A stretch of 64,000 nucleotides of DNA from Geomonas limicola (GTDB lineage Bacteria; Desulfobacterota; Desulfuromonadia; Geobacterales; Geobacteraceae). Under the pieces are notes generated by a model, which had not been told where the DNA came from, did no database searches, and was given only the letters and a program-made list of their open reading frames with translations. This document shows, one piece after another, positions 39,679 through 50,224 of this stretch (position 1 is its first letter; each line of letters opens with the position of its first letter). Where the stretch lies: contig NZ_BLXZ01000003.1 in assembly GCF_014193675.1 (NCBI RefSeq), positions 1-64,000 on the forward strand, in the 5' to 3' direction. The position numbers and the translations under genes are program-made.

Positions 39679-39705
39679 AAAAGCCGCTCGAATGAGCGGC
39701 TTTTT
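39679..39705 (+). terminator. Terminator after lutBA
   Basis: Stem AAAAGCCGCTC / GAGCGGCTTTT with a four-base loop and T run. Confidence 0.95.
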
Positions 39706-39830
39706 CATTGCAATCGCGGCGCTTCCGGTTTCCTTTCCGCGACTCCTTGGGCTCCGGTAGGAGGGCACCCGGTTGCCGGTGTGCTCACGGCTGCCTTGCC
39801 GCTCCTACCTGGTGGATCCCTACCTGATCC

Positions 39831-40043
39831 CTAGTTGTGGTGTACCTCTTTCGGTGCGGCGACCAGGGCTTTGAGCGCCCCGACTACCAGCAGAGCTGCC
39901 GGAACCATCTGCCCTACCAGGATGACTGCCCCGAATCCGAGGAAAGCCCACATGAGGATTCCGGGTTCGTCTGCTGCGCCGTTGGCCGCGAAGGCCGGGG
40001 TCGTTGCCAGTGCTGCGATGATGGTGGTGATAGCTGTTCTCAT
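39831..40043 (-). CDS. Small exported membrane protein, tandem copy 3 of 3 in transcription order
   Basis: 70 residues. Signal peptide MRTAITTIIAALATTPAFA, mature ANGAADEPGILMWAFLGFGA and one membrane helix (AVILVGQMVPAALLVVGALK), ending in a His-containing tail (APKEVHHN). Ribosome site GAGGAGGACGTC sits before ATG 40043. A longer in-frame reading upstream is repeat DNA. Family and function unknown. Confidence 0.8.
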   Translation of the reverse strand: MRTAITTIIAALATTPAFAANGAADEPGILMWAFLGFGAVILVGQMVPAALLVVGALKALVAAPKEVHHN

Positions 40044-40129
40044 GACGTCCTCCTCGTTATCCTTCGTTCCCCTTGGTGGCTCTGGGTTCATACTCTGTGG
40101 CCAGGATCTTCCGGCCGGTTTGCGCGTCG

Positions 40130-40342
40130 CTAGTTTTCTTTTACATCCTTGGGTGCGCGTACCACCCCTTTGAACATCCCGATCAGGAGCATTACCGCCG
40201 GAACTGCCTGTCCTACCAGGATGACTGCCCCGAATCCGAGGAAGGCCCACATGAGGATTCCGGGTTCGTCTGCTGCGCCGTTGGCCGCGAAGGCCGGGGT
40301 CGTTGCCAGTGCTGCGATGATGGTGGTGATAGCTGTTCTCAT
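40130..40342 (-). CDS. Small exported membrane protein, tandem copy 2 of 3
   Basis: 70 residues, identical to the copy at 39831 over the first 45 residues and then diverging (AVPAVMLLIGMFKGVVRAPK, ending KEN). The DNA of both copies and their leaders is almost the same over about 220 bases, so the duplication is recent or kept alike by gene conversion. Same ribosome site. Confidence 0.8.
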   Translation of the reverse strand: MRTAITTIIAALATTPAFAANGAADEPGILMWAFLGFGAVILVGQAVPAVMLLIGMFKGVVRAPKDVKEN

Positions 40343-40426
40343 GACGTCCTCCTCGTTATCCTTCGTTCCCCTTGGTGGCTCAGGGTTCATCCTCTGTGGC
40401 CAGGATCTTCCGGCCGGTTGCGGCTG

Positions 40427-40642
40427 CTAGTTCTCTTTGACTTCCTTGGTTGCGTGTACCAGCCCCTTGACCATCCCGACCAGGAGCATTGCCGCCGGAA
40501 CTGCCTGTCCTACCAGGATCACTGCCCCGAATCCGAGGAAGGCCCACATGAGGAGTCCGGGTTCTTCTGCTGCGCCGTTAGCTGCGAATGCGGGGGCCGC
40601 CGTTGCCAATGTTGCGATGATGGTGTTGATAGCGGTTCTCAT
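40427..40642 (-). CDS. Small exported membrane protein, tandem copy 1 of 3
   Basis: 71 residues, MRTAINTIIATLATAAPAFA signal, then ANGAAEEPGLLMWAFLGFGA and helix VILVGQAVPAAMLLVGMVKG, tail HATKEVKEN. It is the most diverged copy in DNA sequence and probably the promoter-proximal gene. AAAAAGGAGGATGTC precedes ATG 40642. Confidence 0.8.
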   Translation of the reverse strand: MRTAINTIIATLATAAPAFAANGAAEEPGLLMWAFLGFGAVILVGQAVPAAMLLVGMVKGLVHATKEVKEN

Positions 40643-40971
40643 GACATCCTCCTTTTTGAGCTTTTTTCTTCCCTCTTGCCCTTCTATTAGCAGCGAACGT
40701 GCCAAACCTCAAAAAAAAGTTACAATCTGCACTATCTACCTAAATTAACTGGTTTTTTATTTTTACTACGATTGGCAGGCGAACACCGGTTTTCCCTGCT
40801 CCAGTATCGGCGCACCATACACTTCGGGCAGGCAGAAACCCGCGATAGTGTGGGCTTGAGGCATAAGCCACTAATATTATTGAGATATACCCCTCGAAAG
40901 CACCTGTATAGCGGTGGTATACGCCCGGGCGCCAGCTGTTTTTTTCAGAAAACAAGTCCTGCGGGAGAGGA
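40643..40971. other. Intergenic region upstream of the tandem small genes
   Basis: AT-rich at 40700-40760, likely the promoter region of the triple array. An 89-codon frame at 40740-41009 has no ribosome site and overlaps the exporter gene; not called. Confidence 0.4.
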
Positions 40972-41610
40972 TCAGACCAGGGTGAGGCCGAAGAGGGCAA
41001 GCCCTTCACGGGCCAGCAGGAGCGCGAAGACCAGCAGCAGGAGCGCGAGACCGCGCATGAGGTAGTGGTACACCTGGCCGGCCAGGAACCGGCGCGACTT
41101 ACCGACCAGGAGCGCCAGGGTCATCTTTGCACCGATCAGGCACCCGAAGAAACCCAGGACAAAGGCGACGGCGGCCCAGGGTCGCCCGGCATTGAACCCC
41201 TTGAGGATGGTGGGGGCACCGACACTGAACCAGAAGAGGTAGGGATGGGGACTCAGCACGTTGACCAGCATGCCACGGCCGAGCGACTTGGGCGCCGCCC
41301 CTTCCAGGCTGGGCTCTTTGAGGCCGCAGCGAAAGGTCTCCAGCGCCATGAACAGCAGGTAGAGTGCCCCCAGTATCGATACAACACCAAGCAGCTGCTG
41401 GTAGCCGGCCAACTGTTGCACGAGCAAGGTGGCGACGACGATGAGCGGCAGATCGGTCAGCAGCGGTGCCAGGGCGACCTTGCACCCTTCCTTGATGCCG
41501 TGCTGCAGGGTCTGGGTCAATACCAGGGCGAAGAGCGGGCCGGGTGAAAAGCCTGCAGAGAGGCCAAGCAGGGCGCCTGCGCTGAGAAAGGTGATCACCT
41601 TGGATACCAT
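40972..41610 (-). CDS. LysE/RhtB-type amino acid exporter
   Basis: 212 residues from ATG 41610 (MVSKVITFLSAGALLGLSAG); the longer frame upstream is hydrophilic and unrelated. Six hydrophobic segments with the family entry motif GLSAGFSPGPLFALVLTQTL and the central LVNVLSPHPYLFWFSVGAPT. Substrate not predictable (Lys, Thr, Leu and homoserine exporters all share this fold). No operon partner is obvious. Confidence 0.88.
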   Translation of the reverse strand: MVSKVITFLSAGALLGLSAGFSPGPLFALVLTQTLQHGIKEGCKVALAPLLTDLPLIVVATLLVQQLAGYQQLLGVVSILGALYLLFMALETFRCGLKEPSLEGAAPKSLGRGMLVNVLSPHPYLFWFSVGAPTILKGFNAGRPWAAVAFVLGFFGCLIGAKMTLALLVGKSRRFLAGQVYHYLMRGLALLLLVFALLLAREGLALFGLTLV

Positions 41611-41764
41611 CCGGAAAAGTAGGATTGCCACGCGGGGAGGCGAACGGATACTACGGAGTCCCTGGGGGAATTGCAACAAGAATGCGGGGAAACCGGGGGG
41701 CCCACCCTCCCCTGCCCTCTCCCGGTAACCGAGAGAAGGCAGGTCGGAGCCGGCGACCATTGCG

Positions 41765-42355
41765 TCACTTGGCCTTGATCATCTCCACCTCGATGATGAG
41801 GTGCACCTCTTCGCCGACGGCGACACCCCCCGTCTCGAGCGCCTTGTTCCAGGCCAGGCCGAAATCCTTACGGTTGATGCTACCCGTTGCGGAGGCACCG
41901 CGGCGGAAGTTGCCCCAAGGGTCCTTGGACTCGGCTGAGGGCCCTTCCACGTCGAGAACTACCGGACGGGTCACGCCGTGCAGGGTGAGGTTTCCGCTCA
42001 CCTTGAGGCCGCTGCCGCTTTTGGCGACCTTGGTGGAGACGAAGGTCATGGTGGGATATTTGCCGACATCGAAAAAGTCGGGGCTGCGCAGGTGATTGTC
42101 ACGCTTGGCCACACCGGTGTCGATCGACGAGGTATCGATGCTGACGTTGACCGTCGACTTGCTGAGGTCCTGGTCATCGATAAACACGGTCCCCTGCACC
42201 TTGCCGAAGCTCCCCTTGACGTTGGAGACCATCAGGTGACGTACCTTGAAACCGGTATAGGAGTGCTCGGGGTCGATGTTGTAGGTGGCAGCCTGTGCCA
42301 GGACCGGCAGGGTAAGCAGAGCGAGCGCGGCCAACGTGCTGATGATTCTGTTCAT
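41765..42355 (-). CDS. YceI-family periplasmic protein
   Basis: 196 residues. Signal peptide MNRIISTLAALALLTLPVLA-QA. The lipocalin-like YceI fold is seen in YNIDPEHSYTGFKVRHLMVS, SIDTGVAKRDNHLRSPDFFD, YPTMTFVSTKV and GNLTLHGVTRPVVLDV. Members bind polyisoprenoid lipids; role in this cell unknown. GAGGATGTC before ATG 42355. Length is normal. Confidence 0.93.
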   Translation of the reverse strand: MNRIISTLAALALLTLPVLAQAATYNIDPEHSYTGFKVRHLMVSNVKGSFGKVQGTVFIDDQDLSKSTVNVSIDTSSIDTGVAKRDNHLRSPDFFDVGKYPTMTFVSTKVAKSGSGLKVSGNLTLHGVTRPVVLDVEGPSAESKDPWGNFRRGASATGSINRKDFGLAWNKALETGGVAVGEEVHLIIEVEMIKAK

Positions 42356-42584
42356 GACATCCTCCTTGTTTCCCGATCAAAGCCTCGGGGCGCGCCATTG
42401 CGCGCGGCTTGGTTGACATATCATTTTCCCATCGCTGTTCCAGTCCCCGGTCCCGGGAAGGCGTACCGGCGGCTTCGGAAAGGAACGGGATTATCTTGGC
42501 AAATAATACCATAGCGATCCTGTTTGTCCAATTAAGCAAACCCGCCGCAGGATTCCCTCCCCATTTAAGGGAAGTGGGAACCCC

Positions 42585-42611
42585 CAAAAAAAGGCGCCCC
42601 GAGAGGCGCCT
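42585..42611 (-). terminator. Terminator of the alcohol dehydrogenase gene
   Basis: Stem AGGCGCC / GGCGCCT followed by seven T on the minus strand, 27 bases after the stop. Confidence 0.85.
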
Positions 42612-42637
42612 GGTACTGCAGGGAAGTTGTCGCACTC

Positions 42638-43843
42638 CTAGCCGTTCGGCTTCAGGATGACCTTGGTGTACTCGGCCCCCTCGCCGGTCCCGCGCTGGAC
42701 GAACTTCTGGTATGCCTCCGGACCGTGCTCAAGTCTCAGGCGGTGGCTGACCAGCTTGCCCGGATGGATCCGATCCTGGATGATCGCGTCACGCAACAGG
42801 GCGTTGTAACGCTTCACCGGAGCCTGGCCGGTTTCCACCTTGATCCCCTTGGCCCACAGGGCGCCCAGCGGGATGTTGAAGATCCCCTGCTGTGCTTTTT
42901 GATCCGCGCCGCCCGGATCCTCCGAAAAGTAGACGCCGATGATCCCGATCGAGCCGGTGGCATCGACGAGCTGCACCAGGTCCTCGATCACCTGGATCGG
43001 TTTCTCGCTGTCCGGGTCGCTGCGGTCCAGGGCCTGGTAGCCGACGGCATCGATCCCGCAGAGGACGCCGGCCATCTTTTCCTCGCCGGGGCGGTAGGAC
43101 TCCTGGATGGCCCGGTTCTCCTTCCGGGCGTTCAGGATGAACTGGACCGGATCGACCTTGGAGAAGTCGACGGGAATGGCCTCGAGTTCGGCTATCTTGT
43201 TGAGGCGCACCTCCGAGCGGTCCACCACGTAGACCTCGGCCGCCCCCAGCAGAAACGCCGAGAGCGTTGCCATGTAGCCGACCGGGCCGGCGCCGAAGAT
43301 GGCCACCGAGGAGCCGGGACCGACATCGGCCATGATGCAGGAATGGTAGCCGGTGGGGAGCACGTCGGAGAGCATGATGAAATCGTCCTCCCAGCGATCC
43401 CCCGGGGTGCCCGGCAACTTCAGGGCGTTGCAGTCGGCGAACGGCACGCGGACCAGTTCCGCCTGCCCCCCGCGGTACGGCCCCAGGTCGGCGTAGCCGT
43501 ACCCGCCGCCCGGCAGTTTGGGGTTGGTGCTCAGGCAGGCGTTGAAATAGCCGCGGCAGCAGTTGAAACAGGTTCCGCAGGCGATGTTGAAGGGAAGCGA
43601 TACCCGGTCCCCCTCCTTGAGCAACTGGACACCGCTCCCCACCTTCTCGACCACCCCCATGAACTCGTGCCCGAAAACCATGCCGGGCTGGGCCGAGGTG
43701 CGCCCCTGGTACATATGCAAGTCACTGCCGCAGATGGCGGCGGAGCTGACCCTGACGATGATGTCGTTGTCCTGCTCGAGCACCGGGTCGGGCACCTCAC
43801 GCACCTCCATGCGGCCTACCTCCGCAAAAACGAGAGCTTTCAT
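42638..43843 (-). CDS. Zinc-dependent alcohol dehydrogenase (formaldehyde dehydrogenase-like)
   Basis: 401 residues, MDR family. Catalytic zinc: CGSDLHMYQG (Cys38) and GHEFMGVVEKVGSG (His59, Glu60). Structural-zinc loop IACGTCFNCCRGYFNACLST. NAD fold VAIFGAGPVGYMATLSAFLL. The long insert after the Rossmann fold and length near 400 resemble glutathione-independent formaldehyde dehydrogenases rather than short ADHs. Substrate not proven. GAGGAGGAAGC precedes ATG 43843. Confidence 0.88.
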   Translation of the reverse strand: MKALVFAEVGRMEVREVPDPVLEQDNDIIVRVSSAAICGSDLHMYQGRTSAQPGMVFGHEFMGVVEKVGSGVQLLKEGDRVSLPFNIACGTCFNCCRGYFNACLSTNPKLPGGGYGYADLGPYRGGQAELVRVPFADCNALKLPGTPGDRWEDDFIMLSDVLPTGYHSCIMADVGPGSSVAIFGAGPVGYMATLSAFLLGAAEVYVVDRSEVRLNKIAELEAIPVDFSKVDPVQFILNARKENRAIQESYRPGEEKMAGVLCGIDAVGYQALDRSDPDSEKPIQVIEDLVQLVDATGSIGIIGVYFSEDPGGADQKAQQGIFNIPLGALWAKGIKVETGQAPVKRYNALLRDAIIQDRIHPGKLVSHRLRLEHGPEAYQKFVQRGTGEGAEYTKVILKPNG

Positions 43844-43916
43844 GCTTCCTCCTCTACACCCTGTACGGGTTCGGCAGCATCCGCGCCGCGAAGGTCAAGT
43901 CGCGGCGCAGGCTGCG

Positions 43917-44444
43917 TTACCACCGGTCGCTGCTCGAGCCGGTGCCGGTCGGCTGGCTTTGGTCCGACCCCGTCGACCCGGTTCTCCCCGAGCCTAACGA
44001 GCCACCACTTCCCGAGCCACTTGAGCCACCACTCCCCTGGTACTGGTTGTGGTCACTTTTGTTCTGGTTGTAGTCGCTGCCGCTTTTGTCCTGCGAGCCG
44101 CTGCCGCTGCCCCAGTTGCTGTCACGGTTCTGGTCCGTACTGGTCGCCCCGCCGCTGCCGGAGCCTTGGCTGGTGCCGGAATGGGACCCTTTCTTTTTGT
44201 TTTTATGCTTGTAGTGGGAGCCGGAATCGCTGGAACCCGAGCTGGAACCTGAAGTGGTGCTCCCCCCCGCGCCGGAGCCGGAGCCGCTGTTTTGAATGGA
44301 CTCGGAAGAACCTTGATATCCGAAGCCCCCTGCCCCGTTGTCCATTCCTGAGTCGGCCCGCGCCGCGCCGTAGGTTCCCGTCGTCAATGCTGCAAATGCC
44401 GCCACTGCCACGGCCTTCAACAAGGTAGTTCTGATGGAGCGCAT
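43917..44444 (-). CDS. Exported Ser/Gly-rich low-complexity protein
   Basis: 175 residues from ATG 44444 (MRSIRTTLLKAVAVAAFAAL), after an AAAGGAGATTC ribosome site. Signal peptide ends GAARA-DS. The mature part is a Ser/Gly/Gln/Asn linker with one basic patch (HYKHKNKKKGSHS, near residue 77). No cysteine and no fold motif is seen. May be a cell-surface or matrix protein; function unknown. The repeats of GSG and SSG codons make replication slippage likely. Confidence 0.75.
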   Translation of the reverse strand: MRSIRTTLLKAVAVAAFAALTTGTYGAARADSGMDNGAGGFGYQGSSESIQNSGSGSGAGGSTTSGSSSGSSDSGSHYKHKNKKKGSHSGTSQGSGSGGATSTDQNRDSNWGSGSGSQDKSGSDYNQNKSDHNQYQGSGGSSGSGSGGSLGSGRTGSTGSDQSQPTGTGSSSDRW

Positions 44445-44877
44445 AGTTTGAATCTCCTTTGGTTGTTTAATTGTGAATTTCACCACAGGACAATTGTAGG
44501 GAATCAGGCTCCCCGGCAGCAACAACAATTAACTATTTTTTAGCTCATGATAATGACGGTACCAGGTACATACATTAGGGTTTTCACCAGGTACACCAGT
44601 TTTGCGACTACCGGCTGACTAAAAGCGGGGGTGCGGCACGAGATACAGGCAACTCCCAGGAGGGCGGGAATAGCGGGAGGCCGTGCACTACCGGGAAAGG
44701 GGAGGACGCTCCCCAGCTGCCAGGGGAGCGGTCAGCCCAGGCTGACCTAGACGGCTGCACCGAAAGCCTGCGCTTCCGGCACGGCCGATGCGGGACGGGT
44801 TCCTTGACAAGCAGGGGCACTCTGTTAGACATTGTTAACTTATTTTGGGGACAACTTCAGGTGGCGGGGAGGCAGCG
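44445..44877. other. Intergenic region between divergent exported and ferritin-like genes
   Basis: 433 bases. Contains a direct repeat ACCAGGTACA (near 44559 and 44588) and the ferritin-like gene promoter. A 74-codon frame at 44608-44832 on the minus strand is not supported. Confidence 0.45.
44804..44831 (+). promoter_or_regulatory. Sigma-70 promoter of the ferritin-like gene
   Basis: TTGACA (44804-44809), 16-base spacer, TAGACA (44826-44831), 46 bases before the ATG. Confidence 0.65.
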
Positions 44878-45354
44878 ATGACCCAGTACGACGACGCGAT
44901 CAAGACCGAGCTGCAGGGGAAGGCTTGCTACGAAAACCTGGCATCCCAGACCCGGGTCACCCGACTTAAGGGTCTCTTCCTGGGGCTGGCGGCCGAGGAA
45001 GACCGGCATATCGAGGCGTTCAGGGCCCTGAAAGCGCGGAGAGACTACCGGATGCCGGAGTCGCAGCTCTTGGATCAGGCAAAGGCGATCTTTAGGGAGT
45101 TGCTGGCGAACCGTGAGGAGTGGGGGGAGCTGCGCGAGGACCTGGAGGGCTACCGGTTTGTCATGAAGATCGAGGCGGAGAGTGTGCGAACCTACGAGGA
45201 GCTGGGCAGGCGCGAGGAGCATCCGGGGAGAGCCGAGCTCTACCGGCGCATCATCGAGGAGGAGAAAAACCACTTCAACATCATGGAAAACGTGTTCGAG
45301 TTCGTGCTGCGGCCCCGCTCAAACCTTGCCTGGCGCGAGTTGCAGGCGAGGTAG
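44878..45354 (+). CDS. Ferritin-like / rubrerythrin-type protein
   Basis: 158 residues from ATG 44878 after GGGGAGGCAGCG. Four-helix di-iron pattern: YENLASQTR (Glu near 18), LAAEEDRHIEAF (EExxH near 45), MKIEAESVRTYEEL (E near 99) and IIEEEKNHFNIME (EExxH near 131). No C-terminal rubredoxin, so not a full rubrerythrin. Expected to handle iron or peroxide. Monocistronic. Confidence 0.85.
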   Translation: MTQYDDAIKTELQGKACYENLASQTRVTRLKGLFLGLAAEEDRHIEAFRALKARRDYRMPESQLLDQAKAIFRELLANREEWGELREDLEGYRFVMKIEAESVRTYEELGRREEHPGRAELYRRIIEEEKNHFNIMENVFEFVLRPRSNLAWRELQAR

Positions 45355-45419
45355 TCCGGACAGGACAAAGCGAGGGCCCCCTGAAACGGGAGCCCTTCGA
45401 CTGAAAGTATAAGGCGGAG

Positions 45420-45617
45420 TCAACTCTGGGTTGCCCTGCGTTCCAACCCTTGGTAGGAGGCAGCAGGGCGTGCCTTGCGAATCGGGTCGACGCCGATCTG
45501 GACCCACCCCGAGCTGCGCCTGAACTTTGCGATTGCTCCCGAGGCGATCAAGGTCTCCAGCATGAAGTCTTTCACGAAGTCATACCTATCGTCCGTGTAG
45601 TTCACCTGTATCAGCAT
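45420..45617 (-). CDS. Small protein, GSU3473-like family
   Basis: 65 residues: MLIQVNYTDDRYDFVKDFML then ETLIASGAIAKFRRSSGWVQ and IGVDPIRKARP. The pattern (xVxYxDxRYDxVK, FxRSxGWVxIGxDPIR) matches a short family common in Geobacter, several copies per genome, function unknown. Very strong ribosome site GGGAGGGGGGCAA. Family assignment is from memory. Confidence 0.7.
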   Translation of the reverse strand: MLIQVNYTDDRYDFVKDFMLETLIASGAIAKFRRSSGWVQIGVDPIRKARPAASYQGLERRATQS

Positions 45618-45828
45618 TTGCCCCCCTCCCCTATTACACGCCTCTCACCTTGTAAGCATTTTCAGTACCAGAACTGCAACTAGGTGACATATCGAAGATG
45701 AAGACCATTCGGACCGACAAAGGTGCCTAAAAAGTGATAAGAATCCTGACAGTTTAGCGCTCCGAATGTAAAGAACTCCGTCACTCCCCGGAGCTATTTG
45801 CCCACCCGTACGAAACCGGTGCGGCCAG

Positions 45829-45861
45829 CCGCAAAGGGCCGTTCGTTGCGGCCCTTTGCGG
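45829..45861 (-). terminator. Hairpin at the end of the polyamine operon
   Basis: Stem CCGCAAAGGGCC / GGCCCTTTGCGG, 12 bp, 33 bases after speA. T run is lacking outside the stem. Confidence 0.65.
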
Positions 45862-45893
45862 TTCTGCTGTCATTTTGAGCGCACTGCCGGAGA

Positions 45894-47801
<1,908 letters not shown>

Positions 47802-47850
47802 AGTTCAGTTCACCAGTGTTCAGATGTGAGATAACCGCTCGTTGTTACGG

Positions 47851-49005
47851 CTAGGAGAGTCGGTTCTTGAAGTCCTCGTAGCCGAAGCTGCGCACGACTT
47901 TAAGCTCGCCGGTCTCGGGTTCATAGGTACAGATATGCGGCAACTGGATGCCGTTGAAGGTGGTGGTCTTCACCATGGTGTAGTGCGACATGTCCAGGAA
48001 GCAGAGCTTGTCGCCTACCTGAAGCGGCTTCTCGAAGGACCAGTCGCCGATCACGTCGCCGGCCAGACAGGAAGGGCCGCCCAGACGGTAGCTGTGCGGC
48101 TGCTCGCCCGCGTCGAAGCCCCCCACGATTTCCGGACGGTAAGGCATCTCCAGGATGTCCGGCATGTGGCAGGTCGCCGAGACGTCCAGGATGGCCAGAT
48201 CCATCTGGTTGTGGGTGAGATCGAGCACCTCGGAGACCAGCACGCCGGTACCGATGGCGATCGCCTCGCCGGGCTCCAGGTAGACCTCCAGGTCGTACTT
48301 CTCCCGGTAGTACTTCACAAGCTCAACCAATGCGTCGATGTCGTACCCCTCGCGGGTGATGTGGTGCCCCCCCCCGAGGTTCAGCCACTTCATCTTGGGC
48401 AGGAACTCGCCGAACTTCTCCTCGAAGACGCGCGAGGTGCGCTCCAGCGGATCGAAGAGCTGCTCGCAAAGGGTGTGGAAGTGGAGCCCCTCCACCCCTT
48501 CAAGGCTCTTCCCTTCGAACTCGGCACGCCTGATCCCCAGGCGCGACTTGGGGGCCGCAGGATCGTAGATCTCGGTGTGCCCTTCGGAGTGCTCAGGATT
48601 CACCCTGAGACCGATGGAGACGCGCCCCGCTTCCTTTTCCCACAGGGGGCGGAAGCGCTCCAGCTGGTTAAAGGAGTTGAAGACCAGGTGGTTCGAGGTC
48701 TTGAGGAGCTCGACGATGTCGCCCTCCTTGAAGGCCGCCGAGAAGCTGTGCACCTCGCCGCCGAACTCCTCGCGCCCCAGGCGCGCCTCCCAGGGCGAGC
48801 TGGCGCAGATCCCCTTCAGGGTCTGCGCGATGAGCGGGAAGACGCTCCACATGGAAAACGCCTTCAGCGCCAAAAGGATCTTGGCGCCGCTTCTTTGCTG
48901 CACCTGGTCCAGGATGGCCAGGTTGTGGCGCAGCCGCCCCAGGTCGACCACGAAGGCCGGCGAGGGAGCGAGCTGCGTCATCTCTTCGACATGCCAGCGG
49001 GTCAC
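47851..49005 (-). CDS. nspC: Carboxynorspermidine/carboxyspermidine decarboxylase
   Basis: 384 residues, GTG start whose first bases overlap the upstream TGA (GTGA). PLP fold III: LLALKAFSMWSVFPLI (Lys near 42), LNLGGGHHITREGYDIDALV, YLEPGEAIAIGTGVLVSEVL and LGGPSCLAGDVIGDWSF with the catalytic Cys. Removes CO2 from carboxyspermidine or its nor-form to give spermidine or norspermidine. Confidence 0.93.
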   Translation of the reverse strand: MTRWHVEEMTQLAPSPAFVVDLGRLRHNLAILDQVQQRSGAKILLALKAFSMWSVFPLIAQTLKGICASSPWEARLGREEFGGEVHSFSAAFKEGDIVELLKTSNHLVFNSFNQLERFRPLWEKEAGRVSIGLRVNPEHSEGHTEIYDPAAPKSRLGIRRAEFEGKSLEGVEGLHFHTLCEQLFDPLERTSRVFEEKFGEFLPKMKWLNLGGGHHITREGYDIDALVELVKYYREKYDLEVYLEPGEAIAIGTGVLVSEVLDLTHNQMDLAILDVSATCHMPDILEMPYRPEIVGGFDAGEQPHSYRLGGPSCLAGDVIGDWSFEKPLQVGDKLCFLDMSHYTMVKTTTFNGIQLPHICTYEPETGELKVVRSFGYEDFKNRLS

Positions 49006-50204
49006 GTAAGCTCCAGCCAGTCGCCGCCGTCGACGACCTCAAACGGGAGCCCCATGGTGGAGAGGGTCTCCAGGAACGGCTCCGGATCGAACTGCTCCAT
49101 GTTCCAGACGCCCGGCTTGTGCCACTTTCCGGTCAGCATCATCACCGCACCCACCACGGCGGGCACGCCGGTGGTGTAGCTGATCGCCTGGGATTTCACT
49201 TCTTTATAGCAGGCCTCGTGGTCGCAGATGTTGTAGATGTAGACCTGCTTCTTCTTGCCGTCCTTGAGCCCCTTGGCAACCACGCCGATGCAGGTGCGAC
49301 CCTTGGTCAAGGGCCCGAGGCTCCCGGGATCCGGCAGTACGGCTTTGAGGAACTGCAGCGGCACGATCTTCTGGCCGTTGTACTCCACCTCGTCGATGCG
49401 GGTCATGCCGACATTCTGCAGGACCTCGAGGTGTTTCAGGTAGTTGTCCGAGAAGGTCATCCAGAACTGGGCCTTCTTGATGGTCGGGATGTGCTTCACG
49501 AGGCTCTCCATCTCCTCGTGGTACATCCGGTAGATGTTCATCGGGCCGATCCCTTCCGGGAAGTCGAAGCTCCTCTTGGTGGCGAGCGCACCGGTCTCCA
49601 CCCACTGACCGTTCTCCCAGTGACGGCAGGCAGCGGTCACCTCGCGGATGTTGATCTCCGGGTTGAAGTTCGTGGCGAAGGGCTGGCCGTGGTTGCCGGC
49701 GTTCGCGTCGATGATGTCGATCTCCTGCACCTCGTCCAGGTACTTCTTGGCGGCAAGTGCAGTGAAGACGTTGGTGACGCCCGGGTCGAAGCCGCTCCCC
49801 AGAAGTGCCATGAGACCCGCCTCCTTGAAGCGCTCCTCGTAGGCCCACTGCCAGCTGTACTCGAACTTGGCGGTGTCGAGCGGCTCGTAGTTCGCGGTGT
49901 CCAGGTAGTCCACGCCGGTTGCCAGGCAGGCGTCCATGATGGTGAGGTCCTGGTAGGGGAGCGCCACGTTGATGACCAGCTGGGGCTTCTCGGCCTTGAT
50001 CAGCTCGATCAGCTCGGGGACGTTATCGGCATCGACCTGGGCGGTCTTTACCGGAAAATCGGGGATCTGCTCCGCGATGGCGCGGCACTTTGCTTCAGTG
50101 CGCGAGGCAAGCGTAATCTCGGTGATCACACCCTTGGCCATGGCACACTTGTGGGTCACTACTCCGCCGACACCGCCGGCCCCGATGATCAATACTTTGC
50201 TCAT
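49002..50204 (-). CDS. Carboxy(nor)spermidine dehydrogenase, saccharopine dehydrogenase family
   Basis: 400 residues. NAD(P) fold VLIIGAGGVGGVVTHKCAMA at the start, then PQLVINVALPYQDLTIMDAC and LGSGFDPGVTNVFTALAAKK, both CANSDH-type. It condenses aspartate semialdehyde with putrescine (or diaminopropane) and reduces the imine. Adjacent nspC and speA make this assignment firm over lysine metabolism. Product chain length not decidable. AGGAGAGTTAAGGGA supports ATG 50204. Confidence 0.92.
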   Translation of the reverse strand: MSKVLIIGAGGVGGVVTHKCAMAKGVITEITLASRTEAKCRAIAEQIPDFPVKTAQVDADNVPELIELIKAEKPQLVINVALPYQDLTIMDACLATGVDYLDTANYEPLDTAKFEYSWQWAYEERFKEAGLMALLGSGFDPGVTNVFTALAAKKYLDEVQEIDIIDANAGNHGQPFATNFNPEINIREVTAACRHWENGQWVETGALATKRSFDFPEGIGPMNIYRMYHEEMESLVKHIPTIKKAQFWMTFSDNYLKHLEVLQNVGMTRIDEVEYNGQKIVPLQFLKAVLPDPGSLGPLTKGRTCIGVVAKGLKDGKKKQVYIYNICDHEACYKEVKSQAISYTTGVPAVVGAVMMLTGKWHKPGVWNMEQFDPEPFLETLSTMGLPFEVVDGGDWLELT

Positions 50205-50224
50205 TCCCTTAACTCTCCTGTTGA

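Larger units (their letters stand above)
39831..40650 (-). repeat. Three-copy tandem gene duplication, ~300-bp period
   Basis: Start codons lie at 40642, 40342 and 40043, spacing 300 and 299. Copies at 40130 and 39831 share leader and 5' coding sequence almost base for base. Confidence 0.9.
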
